This document shows, in pieces, positions 7,940 to 12,631 of a stretch of 12,631 bases of DNA. A model generated the notes under the pieces. That model saw only the letters and a program-made list of their open reading frames with translations, was not told the origin of the DNA and searched no databases. Numbering within the stretch: position 1 is the first letter of the stretch; every line of letters begins with the position of its first letter. The DNA is from Eggerthellaceae bacterium (lineage in GTDB: Bacteria > Actinomycetota > Coriobacteriia > Coriobacteriales > Eggerthellaceae). The translations under genes and the position numbers were made by a program. Where the stretch lies: assembly GCA_017533165.1 (NCBI GenBank), contig JAFXIM010000280.1:1-12631 (forward strand). The letters are read 5' to 3'.

Positions 7940-8452
7940 ATGCTGGGTAAAGGTCTCGACGACGAAGCCATAAATTGCATAGTTGAGCAATGCTATGACG
8001 GCGTACTCACATACTGCCGAAGGCATACTGCATCAGCTCAAGACGCGCAAGACGTTGCTCAGGAAACATTTCTGCGTTTCGTTCGGAATCGAGCCAGATA
8101 CAACAACGAAGGAAAATCCATGGCGTATCTGCTGACTATCGCCCGAAACCTGTGCATAGACTCTGCGAGGTCGAGGTGCGCAACCCCTGAAGACTTAGGC
8201 GAGGAGGCGATCGATCCCGCCAGCCAGACGGAAGTTGCCAAGGCTGAGGAGCGGATGGACATCAATGCGGCGATCGGCCTGCTGCCGCCCGATCTTCAGG
8301 AAGTCCTCGAGCTGCGCTATGGGCAAGATCTTCCCATGGACGGCATAGCGAAAGTGCTCGGCATCTCAAGGTTCACCGTCCGTAGGCGCTTGAAGGCGGC
8401 TCTCGAAAGGCTCGAGCTGCTATTAGGCTCAGAGTACGGGCGTCAAAGCTAG
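7940..8452 (+). CDS. ECF-like sigma-70 family RNA polymerase sigma factor
   Basis: 170 residues from ATG 7940. Region 2 (about 11-80) contains DAQDVAQETFLRFVRN and YLLTIARNLCIDSARSR, the core-binding and -10 recognition helices. Region 4 (about 108-160) contains LPPDLQEVLELRYGQDLPMDGIAKVLGISRFTVRRRLKAAL (described in two parts: the hydrophobic LELRYG helix and the HTH around GISRFTVRRRL). With only regions 2 and 4 it has the domain content and size of an ECF sigma factor. It heads an operon with a membrane protein and an ABC exporter, 11 nt before the next gene, so it probably drives that operon, perhaps its own gene too. GC content is higher than in the gin genes. The inducing signal and promoter motif are not visible. 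Confidence 0.85.
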   Translation: MLGKGLDDEAINCIVEQCYDGVLTYCRRHTASAQDAQDVAQETFLRFVRNRARYNNEGKSMAYLLTIARNLCIDSARSRCATPEDLGEEAIDPASQTEVAKAEERMDINAAIGLLPPDLQEVLELRYGQDLPMDGIAKVLGISRFTVRRRLKAALERLELLLGSEYGRQS

Positions 8453-8463
8453 AAGGGAAAGTT

Positions 8464-9261
8464 ATGAGGAAGTCGAAGAGGAGAGCCTTGGAGAGCGCTC
8501 TTAGGCAGACTTACAAAGCAGACCGATCCGTCTCTGGCTCTATCGAGAAGAGGAGCTTGGCTCTGGCGATGTCAGCCGACTTGCACCGGCTTCGTGAAAT
8601 GACGGGGAGAAGGGCTGTCTTGGCCTTCTTGGACACGCAAGTGAGATTTGTAAGCTGGCGTGTGTGGGCTGCCCAGGCGGGAATCGTGGCTTTGATGGTG
8701 ATGCTTTGCGCGTTGCGCACCGACGAGCAAGCTCTGCTTATCGCAGTAAGCATGCTGGCGGTAGCCAGTGTCTCCATCGGAATTCCGTGGGTAGCTGCGA
8801 GCAAGAAGTGTGGGATGTTTGAGCTCGAGATGTCATGCCGGTTTGATGGACGGCATGTTGCGCTGGCGCGGCTGCTTATTCTTGGAACATCGAGCGCACT
8901 TGCCCTGATGGGTATCGTCCTTATCGTTCCAGCGTTGACGGGAGCGGCACCCCTTGCTGTCATCCTGAGAGCCGTGGTGCCCTATTTCCTCACCTGCGCT
9001 GGATGCCTGACTCTTGTCCGCGCGTCAAGGCAGAAAGAAGCCGCTGTAGCGTCCTTCGTCTGGGCTGCTTTCGTAGCTGCTTGTGCCCTTGCCGCTCAAT
9101 CATTGGTGCCAGTAGGCTACGACTTCCTTTCCCTTGCCGCATGGATCGTTGTGGCTGCGGGAGGGTTCACGTGGTCGCTTACGGAGGTCTTGCTACTGGC
9201 TCTCGCGCTCAAAGATCACGGCAGCGCTCGAAGCAGATGTGTCCATGCGTTTATTGGATAA
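8464..9261 (+). CDS. Six-helix integral membrane protein, possible sigma-factor partner
   Basis: 265 residues. A basic soluble N-terminus of about 65 residues is followed by hydrophobic segments at about 67-84, 89-111, 134-158, 163-185, 195-214 and 218-249 (the last long enough for one or two helices). A conserved-looking loop, CGMFELEMSCRFDGRHVALARLLILG, spans about 116-141 between helices two and three (key features: ELE, then R-x-x-x-ARLL). There is no signal peptide and no ABC motif. The ATG has a purine-rich site (GAAGGGAAAG) upstream and follows the sigma gene by 11 nt. Position between a sigma factor and an ABC pair suggests either a membrane-bound regulator of the sigma factor or an accessory subunit of the exporter; neither is shown by the sequence. 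Confidence 0.7.
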   Translation: MRKSKRRALESALRQTYKADRSVSGSIEKRSLALAMSADLHRLREMTGRRAVLAFLDTQVRFVSWRVWAAQAGIVALMVMLCALRTDEQALLIAVSMLAVASVSIGIPWVAASKKCGMFELEMSCRFDGRHVALARLLILGTSSALALMGIVLIVPALTGAAPLAVILRAVVPYFLTCAGCLTLVRASRQKEAAVASFVWAAFVAACALAAQSLVPVGYDFLSLAAWIVVAAGGFTWSLTEVLLLALALKDHGSARSRCVHAFIG

Positions 9262-9293
9262 GGCCGCCAAATAGTTAAGGTAATTCAGAATAC

Positions 9294-9298
9294 GGGAG
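9294..9298 (+). promoter_or_regulatory. Ribosome-binding site GGGAG of the ABC ATPase gene
   Basis: GGGAG directly abuts ATG 9299 and is 6 nt before the second in-frame ATG, 9305. The second is the better start and gives the usual N-terminus MKLRIDRLTKRFG. Confidence 0.6.
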
Positions 9299-9304
9299 AT
9301 GAGA

Positions 9305-10213
9305 ATGAAACTGAGAATCGACCGCCTCACAAAGCGGTTCGGCGAAAAGACGGCCGTTGATTGCGTCTCAACGTGCATGACGCCGGGCGTATACGGACTT
9401 CTGGGGGCAAACGGCGCGGGAAAGACCACCCTGATGCGCATGCTATGCGACGTGCTGAGACCCACCTCGGGACGATTGCTGCTCGACGGACGCGACGTTC
9501 GTGACCTCGGAGAAGAGTACCGATCGCTGCTCGGGTACCTTCCCCAGGGGTTCGGTTACTACCCGGAATTTACCGCAATGGACTTCATGCTGTACCTAGC
9601 CTCACTCAAAGGGCTTGGAAGGAGTGAATCCAAGCTTCAGTGCGAAGAGCTTTTGGAGACAGTGGGGCTTTCCGATGTTTCGAACGAGAGGATTCGCACC
9701 TTTTCCGGGGGGATGAGGCAGCGCTTGGGAATTGCGCAGGCGATGATCAACAACCCGAGCGTGATCGTGCTCGACGAACCCACCGCCGGACTCGATCCGA
9801 AGGAGCGCATAAAGTTCCGCAACCTCATCTCGAACCTTTCCCAGGGAAAGATCGTACTCCTTTCGACTCACATCGTATCGGACGTGGAGCACATTGCCGA
9901 GCAGATACTGATCATGCGAGGCGGGAAGTTCGTGATGAGCGGCACAGTTGAGGAGCTTACCTCGCATATGGACGGAAAGGTTTGGGAACTCACGGTTGAT
10001 GCCCGGGAGGCTGAAAGCTTAGCTGAGAAAACGTGCGTTAGTAACATTCGTTACGTAGACAGCGGAGTCGCCGTGGTCCGTCTGGTGGGCGAAAGACCCC
10101 CGATGCCAGACGCCCGTAGCGCGAAGGGCACACTCGAGGACCTTTACCTGCATGTATTTAGCGACCAGTTGTCTTCGTACCGAATGCGTGAGGAAGGAGA
10201 GCTCCATGCTTGA
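9305..10213 (+). CDS. ABC transporter ATP-binding protein
   Basis: 302 residues from ATG 9305. It has every ATPase motif: Walker A GANGAGKT (34-41), Q-loop Gln81 (LPQGFG), signature SGGMRQR (134-140), Walker B VIVLDEP (153-159), D-loop AGLD (161-164) and H-loop His189 (LLSTHIVSD). The sequence style (LTKRFG, LGYLPQ, DEPTAGLDP) is that of single-domain ATPases that power ABC-2 type exporters. The approximately 80 residues after the ATPase domain form the variable C-terminal extension common in drug, peptide and lantibiotic exporters. It lies 43 nt after the membrane-protein gene and its end overlaps the permease start by 8 nt, so the two are translationally coupled. The substrate cannot be told from the sequence. 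Confidence 0.92.
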   Translation: MKLRIDRLTKRFGEKTAVDCVSTCMTPGVYGLLGANGAGKTTLMRMLCDVLRPTSGRLLLDGRDVRDLGEEYRSLLGYLPQGFGYYPEFTAMDFMLYLASLKGLGRSESKLQCEELLETVGLSDVSNERIRTFSGGMRQRLGIAQAMINNPSVIVLDEPTAGLDPKERIKFRNLISNLSQGKIVLLSTHIVSDVEHIAEQILIMRGGKFVMSGTVEELTSHMDGKVWELTVDAREAESLAEKTCVSNIRYVDSGVAVVRLVGERPPMPDARSAKGTLEDLYLHVFSDQLSSYRMREEGELHA

Positions 10214-11462
10214 CCTGATGAGATTTGAGCTTAAGAAGATGCTTTGTCGCCGCGTATCGTTGTATGCATGCATCGGGGTGGTTGTGCTGCTATGCGTCCT
10301 TATGTCGCTCAACGTTCTCCAGACCACTACCAGCTGTGGAACGACGTACCTTAGAGGCATGGAGGCAATTACCTACGACAAAGAGACGGCGGCAAAGCAT
10401 GCCGGCGAGCTTACTCCCGAGCGGGTTCAGGGAGATCTCGACGCGTACTACGATCTTGCCTGCTCAGAAATCGATCCCGAAGACCTCAGGGATCTAAGCG
10501 ACGCTGCGGCGTACTCCATTGCGGTCGAAACGTATGATGAGCAGGCGCTTGAGGTGCTCTTCGACAGCTACTACACGTTTGTTCTCTCGCCCTGGAGCGT
10601 CCCAAGGCAGGAACCTTACCAAACCGTCGCCAACCTGGCTCCGAACGAGGCCTCTGAGTTCTACAAGGCTCTGGATGAGAGATTCCAAGCAAAACTGGAA
10701 GGCGTCTCCCCTTGGACTTACGGCGAGGCCGAGAAGGCCTTCTGGAGCTCCAAGCAAGTCGAGGTCTCATACCCTCTCTCTTATGGTTACTTTGGAGGCT
10801 GGGAGAACATCCTGGACTGCCTCGGCTTTCTGGCCTTCGCGATGATTGCGATCTGCGTAACTCTCGTTCCCGTGTTTTCCTCCGAGTATACAGACGGCAC
10901 CGATGCCCTGATTCTTGCCACCAGGCACGGTCGTGGAAAGCTGGCTTTTGCGAAAATATCCGCGTCTCTGCTGTTCTCGACCGTCTACTTCCTCATATGC
11001 GCGGGCATTATATGCGCTGCCTCATTCATGGCATTCGGAGCTGGGGGCTACAACCTGCCCGTTCAGGTGTTGTCCCTCATGTCTCCGTATAACCTGACCA
11101 TGCTGCAGGCTGTTGTGATAGGCCTCGCTCTTTCATACGTCATAACGCTCGGCTTTGCCTCGCTTACCTTGGCTTTATCGTCAAAGATCAAATCGGTGCT
11201 GACGATATTCGCGGTTGACGTAGCCCTCATCCTGGTAACTGGCCTCATGCCGACGATGGGATCCGATCTGATCGCGCATATCTTCGCCCTTTTCCCGTTT
11301 TACTCCCTGAATGCCAGCGTTCTGTTTGTGTCTGGGGTCTCCTATGCCGTAGGTCCTATCGTCCTCGACATTCTCACCGTCTTGGCGTTGGTTTACGGGG
11401 TTATCACGATAGCGTGCATTCCCTTTGCTGCATCATCCTTCAGAAGACACCAGGTCGCTTAG
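10206..11462 (+). CDS. ABC-2 type transporter permease
   Basis: 418 residues from ATG 10206, which has AAGGAG (10194-10199) at 6 nt and overlaps the ATPase stop; longer readings upstream would begin inside the ATPase gene without a site. Hydrophobic helices lie at about 18-38, 202-225, 250-277, 298-324, 330-348 and 382-408. Between the first two is a large, acidic, Tyr-rich domain of about 160 residues, expected outside the membrane. After helix two comes SSEYTDGTDALILATRHGR (226-244), the coupling loop typical of ABC-2 permeases that contacts the ATPase. With the ATPase it should form a homodimeric exporter. Candidate roles are efflux of, or self-protection from, a peptide or antibiotic; no substrate is indicated. 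Confidence 0.85.
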   Translation: MLDLMRFELKKMLCRRVSLYACIGVVVLLCVLMSLNVLQTTTSCGTTYLRGMEAITYDKETAAKHAGELTPERVQGDLDAYYDLACSEIDPEDLRDLSDAAAYSIAVETYDEQALEVLFDSYYTFVLSPWSVPRQEPYQTVANLAPNEASEFYKALDERFQAKLEGVSPWTYGEAEKAFWSSKQVEVSYPLSYGYFGGWENILDCLGFLAFAMIAICVTLVPVFSSEYTDGTDALILATRHGRGKLAFAKISASLLFSTVYFLICAGIICAASFMAFGAGGYNLPVQVLSLMSPYNLTMLQAVVIGLALSYVITLGFASLTLALSSKIKSVLTIFAVDVALILVTGLMPTMGSDLIAHIFALFPFYSLNASVLFVSGVSYAVGPIVLDILTVLALVYGVITIACIPFAASSFRRHQVA

Positions 11463-11543
11463 GCGAAGGGCTTGGGATAACTCTACCAGCAAAACATCGA
11501 TGGACATTTGGCTGTCAGCCTCTAGCGATAAGGAAGGGGTTCT

Positions 11544-11642
11544 GTGCGGATGGCGGCGCTCGCCTGCGGAATCGAGTTAGGCGAAGTAGCACGACTTCTC
11601 GTTATGCGCGAAATCTATCCATGGCAGGGTTTCTTTGATTGA
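11544..11642 (+). CDS. Possible small protein or gene remnant (32 aa)
   Basis: GTG 11544 opens 32 codons to TGA 11640-11642, with AAGGAAGG (11530-11537) correctly spaced before it. The peptide begins MRMAALACGIELGEVARLL and ends YPWQGFFD; it has a helix-like amphipathic stretch (GIELGEVARLLVMREI). It ends just before a strong hairpin. Chance or the tail of a decayed gene are both possible; I do not recognise it. Confidence 0.25.
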   Translation: MRMAALACGIELGEVARLLVMREIYPWQGFFD

Positions 11643-11651
11643 CAACATAAA

Positions 11652-11697
11652 GGCCCCTTTGAAGCTGAACCGGTATGGTTCTACACTCAAAGGGGCC
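11652..11697 (+). terminator. Strong hairpin, probable terminator of the cargo operon
   Basis: GGCCCCTTTGA (11652-11662) pairs perfectly with TCAAAGGGGCC (11687-11697). Inside the 24-nt loop a second stem, GAACC (11667-11671) with GGTTC (11677-11681), can form. No immediate T-run follows; the first T-rich stretch is at 11708-11715 (ATTGTTTT). It lies downstream of the permease, so termination is the simplest reading, but it could also be a small repeat element. Confidence 0.5.
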
Positions 11698-11723
11698 GTA
11701 TGTCATTATTGTTTTAAAGGGCA

Positions 11724-11774
11724 GTGTCAAATTGGTCGGTGGTATATCCCTGAGGTAGCTTCAGTGCCTGACAC
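11724..11774. repeat. Short inverted repeat GTGTCA/TGACAC, possible IS end remnant
   Basis: GTGTCA (11724-11729) and TGACAC (11769-11774) face each other across 39 bases. The left side reads AGTGTCAAATTGGTCGG, similar in style to termini of IS256-type insertion sequences. No transposase remains. Assignment is tentative. Confidence 0.25.
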
Positions 11775-11846
11775 CTGTTTTTGATATTGCTCCCTAAGTT
11801 CAAGCGCCACTCCCGCGGGGTTAAGCGGAAGTCTAAAAACCAGCTT

Positions 11847-12380
11847 TTAAAGTGCAAGATCCTGCGATCGCCTTGTCTTTTGCTGGTTCAATGCGCTCGA
11901 TAGGCTGTCGCTATCGAGAGACTGCTCGTCACGAGTTTTTTTGTGCGACAGTCTCCATGCTGCCGCTCGCTCCGCAAGGCCGTCTGCAAGTTCCTTAGGT
12001 GAAACACCCTCAATATGACCAGTCTTCTCAAAAATAGGCTCATGATCGGGCTTGGCCATATTCTCAAAACGCTCGAGCGTTATAGACCAGTCCGACGGGA
12101 AATGAATTCCTCTAACAGCTTTAGGAGAACCGACCTCTCCGTACGTCAATGCCGGTTCAATATTGGTGGTAAACCTGTAATGGCTTACATCAATAATCTG
12201 TCCATCATGCTGAATAGTAGTGTTCTTTGGCAAACGAACACTGTAGAACGGCTCGCCAGTCTCGCTGTTTACGTGACTGCTTACTGTCCAATCTGGAACA
12301 TGAATCCAGGGAGAGTTCGTGTAGTCATGCTTGGTTTGATTATTAATCTGATCTCGCACTTGATCCTGCGTGAAATCCAT
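11847..12380 (-). CDS. Intact homologue of the interrupted host gene, carried by the element
   Basis: 177 residues; family not recognised. It matches the split gene along its length: DW.V..HVN.ETGE.F then V(R/K)LP.NT..., (I/V)DVS..F, RG(I/V)H.P.DW..TL..(F/W)EN, IEGV(S/T)PKEL.DGLAERAAAWR, and the end AL. The C-terminal approximately 30 residues are polar and low complexity. It has no signal peptide or membrane helix, so it is probably cytosolic. The start ATG at 12380 follows AAGGAGGA on the minus strand (about 12385-12392) at good spacing. It is AT-richer than the host copy and has the same orientation, lying beside the right end of the element. It could restore the function lost by insertion; gene capture at the element end is the alternative origin. 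Confidence 0.8.
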   Translation of the reverse strand: MDFTQDQVRDQINNQTKHDYTNSPWIHVPDWTVSSHVNSETGEPFYSVRLPKNTTIQHDGQIIDVSHYRFTTNIEPALTYGEVGSPKAVRGIHFPSDWSITLERFENMAKPDHEPIFEKTGHIEGVSPKELADGLAERAAAWRLSHKKTRDEQSLDSDSLSSALNQQKTRRSQDLAL

Positions 12381-12409
12381 AATGTCCTCCTTATTAAAGG
12401 ATGGTGATA

Positions 12410-12471
12410 ATATTAAGTTGCTAATTCCGATTCCTTCTTAATATCGTGTCCAATATTGCCCAAAGGAATCG
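12410..12471. repeat. Nested inverted repeats in the right end
   Basis: Three dyads overlap: ATATTAAG (12410-12417) with CTTAATAT (12437-12444), CGATTCC (12428-12434) with GGAATCG (12465-12471), and AATAT (12440-12444) with ATATT (12453-12457). They may be recombinase accessory sites or operator sites of the divergent small gene; TTTTT (12478-12482) after the last arm also allows a rightward terminator. Confidence 0.45.
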
Positions 12472-12480
12472 CATGGATTT

Positions 12481-12506
12481 TTAGACAGGGTGAGAAGTAG
12501 TGATAC
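12481..12506 (+). repeat. Right imperfect terminal inverted repeat (26 nt)
   Basis: TTAGACA (12481-12487), 11 bases GGGTGAGAAGT (12488-12498), then AGTGATAC (12499-12506). It mirrors the left end 1288-1313 with the same spacing; 17 of 26 positions agree, including the whole TTAGACA box. Confidence 0.6.
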
Positions 12507-12523
12507 TCCAGAACTTCTCACCC
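12488..12523. repeat. 11-bp perfect inverted repeat spanning the right junction
   Basis: GGGTGAGAAGT (12488-12498, element) is the exact reverse complement of ACTTCTCACCC (12513-12523, host gene), with 14 bases between that include CCAG. Two inverted binding arms around a short crossover are what tyrosine recombinases bind. Confidence 0.7.
12508..12511. repeat. Right copy of 4-bp junction repeat CCAG
   Basis: Matches CCAG at 1283-1286; see the left copy. The preceding bases (TGATACTCCAG against TCACGCCCCAG on the left) give an imperfect direct repeat of about 11 nt with 7 matches. Confidence 0.6.
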
Positions 12524-12631
12524 GTCTCGTGGTTGACGTGCTCGTCTACCATCCAGTCGTAGACGTTGTCGACCCACATCCACTGCCTATCGGCTTGCTC
12601 CTGTTGTTCTTGTGCTCCCTGCACCTGAGCC
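12512..12631 (-). pseudogene. 5' half of the split accessory gene (partial at window edge)
   Basis: On the minus strand the frame starting at 12630 reads a Gln/Glu-rich stretch (QGAQEQQEQADRQW), then MWVDNVYDWMVDEHVNHETG and EKFW before the junction. HVN.ETGE.F is shared with the 177-aa homologue. Past the junction the frame continues into the element as S-ITTSHPV and stops at TAA 12481-12483. The truncated protein therefore lacks the whole conserved C-terminal region found at 878-1286. The true start is outside the window. Confidence 0.85.

Larger units (their letters stand above)
11463..11846. other. 384-bp stretch between permease and target-gene homologue
   Basis: Apart from a possible 32-codon ORF (11544-11642) no gene is seen. 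It contains an 11-bp perfect inverted repeat with inner stem (11652-11697), a short GTGTCA/TGACAC repeat pair (11724-11774) that may be an insertion-sequence remnant, and a GC-rich CCCGCGGG palindrome near 11812. No clear terminator for the minus-strand gene ending at 11847 was found. Confidence 0.5.
12381..12507. other. AT-rich right end of the element
   Basis: Between the start of the 177-aa gene and the junction the sequence is AT-rich and full of dyads. It must contain the promoter of the minus-strand gene, though no clear -35/-10 pair was identified. A short AT-rich 3' end is one of the three parts of GInt elements. Confidence 0.6.
1287..12511. mobile_element. GInt-like genomic island with three-recombinase operon, cargo and AT-rich end
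   Basis: The boundaries come from the split gene: host homology stops at about 1283-1287 on the left and resumes at about 12508-12512 on the right, giving about 11.2 kb. The layout is a left end with inverted repeats; an inward-reading operon for three tyrosine recombinases plus a small HTH/coiled-coil protein; cargo (sigma factor, membrane protein, ABC ATPase and permease, and a homologue of the target gene); and an AT-rich right end. This is the published architecture of GInts (ginABCD operon, cargo, short AT-rich 3' end, imperfect direct repeats). Tn554-type elements are the nearest alternative but normally have two recombinases plus TnpC. The recombinases are complete with no frameshifts, so the element may still be active. 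Confidence 0.85.

Noticed and set aside
7820..8026. 68-aa minus-strand reading frame over the sigma-gene start
   Set aside because: No ribosome-binding site, no recognisable features, and it overlaps the promoter and start of the sigma-factor gene.
8511..8963. 150-aa minus-strand reading frame
   Set aside because: Fully antisense to the membrane-protein gene, Ser/Arg/Ala-rich as expected for an opposite-strand shadow in GC-rich DNA.
9640..9951. Plus- and minus-strand reading frames inside the ABC ATPase gene
   Set aside because: The ATPase frame has every expected motif; the others are composition shadows rich in Arg and His.
9305..11462. Specific antibiotic or bacteriocin resistance assignment for the ABC pair
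   Set aside because: The motifs define an ABC-2 exporter only; nothing in the sequence identifies a substrate, and no biosynthetic or precursor peptide gene is nearby.
12015..12407. 130-aa plus-strand reading frame
   Set aside because: Antisense to the 177-aa gene, whose homology, start signal and frame are well supported.
1..12631. RIT element (recombinase in trio)
   Set aside because: RIT recombinases are three proteins of about 300-430 aa without a TnpC-like gene; here two are 635-762 aa with cysteine-rich tails and a fourth small gene follows, which fits GInt/Tn554-type machinery.

Overview
The window looks like accessory DNA of a Gram-positive, gut-type bacterium. The GC-rich flanks and cargo operon, with their Ala/Arg-rich proteins, would fit Coriobacteriia such as Eggerthellaceae, but that assignment is inference. 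Its central feature is an approximately 11.2 kb mobile element, about 1287-12511, inserted inside a gene. The minus-strand host gene is cut in two: its 3' half lies at 878-1286 and its 5' half at 12512-12631. Rejoining the halves across a shared CCAG gives a continuous reading frame (..EKF-W-G-VKLP..) that matches, without a gap, an intact homologue carried inside the element (..EPF-Y-S-VRLP..). This fixes the insertion point to within a few bases.

Left flank (1-1286): the tail of an unidentified gene, a helix-turn-helix protein gene (189-821), a bidirectional terminator (826-854) and the 3' half of the split gene. The host locus is probably an older integrated or conjugative element.

Element, left part (1287-7466): an approximately 190 bp end region with inverted repeats, then a tightly coupled four-gene operon. 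It encodes three different tyrosine recombinases (432, 762 and 635 aa) and a small helix-turn-helix/coiled-coil protein. The gene order, overlaps, cargo placement and short AT-rich far end match the GInt family of genomic islands (ginABCD), which is related to the TnpABC transposases of Tn554. These genes are clearly AT-richer than the flanks.

Element, cargo (7467-11846): a 473 bp non-coding stretch with a terminator, then a GC-richer operon. It encodes an ECF-like sigma factor, a six-helix membrane protein, an ABC ATPase and an ABC-2 type permease, which reads as a self-regulated export system. A 384 bp stretch follows with a small possible ORF, a strong hairpin and a possible insertion-sequence remnant.

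Element, right part (11847-12511): an intact, divergent homologue of the very gene the element interrupts, in the same orientation, followed by an AT-rich end with nested inverted repeats. The two ends of the element carry imperfect 26-nt inverted repeats (TTAGACA, 11 variable bases, then A-S-T-S-ATAC). At the right junction an 11-bp segment of the element is the exact reverse complement of the adjoining target sequence.

Taken together: a site-specific island with a three-recombinase machinery breaks a conserved accessory gene, supplies a recoded copy of it, and delivers a sigma-factor-controlled ABC exporter.
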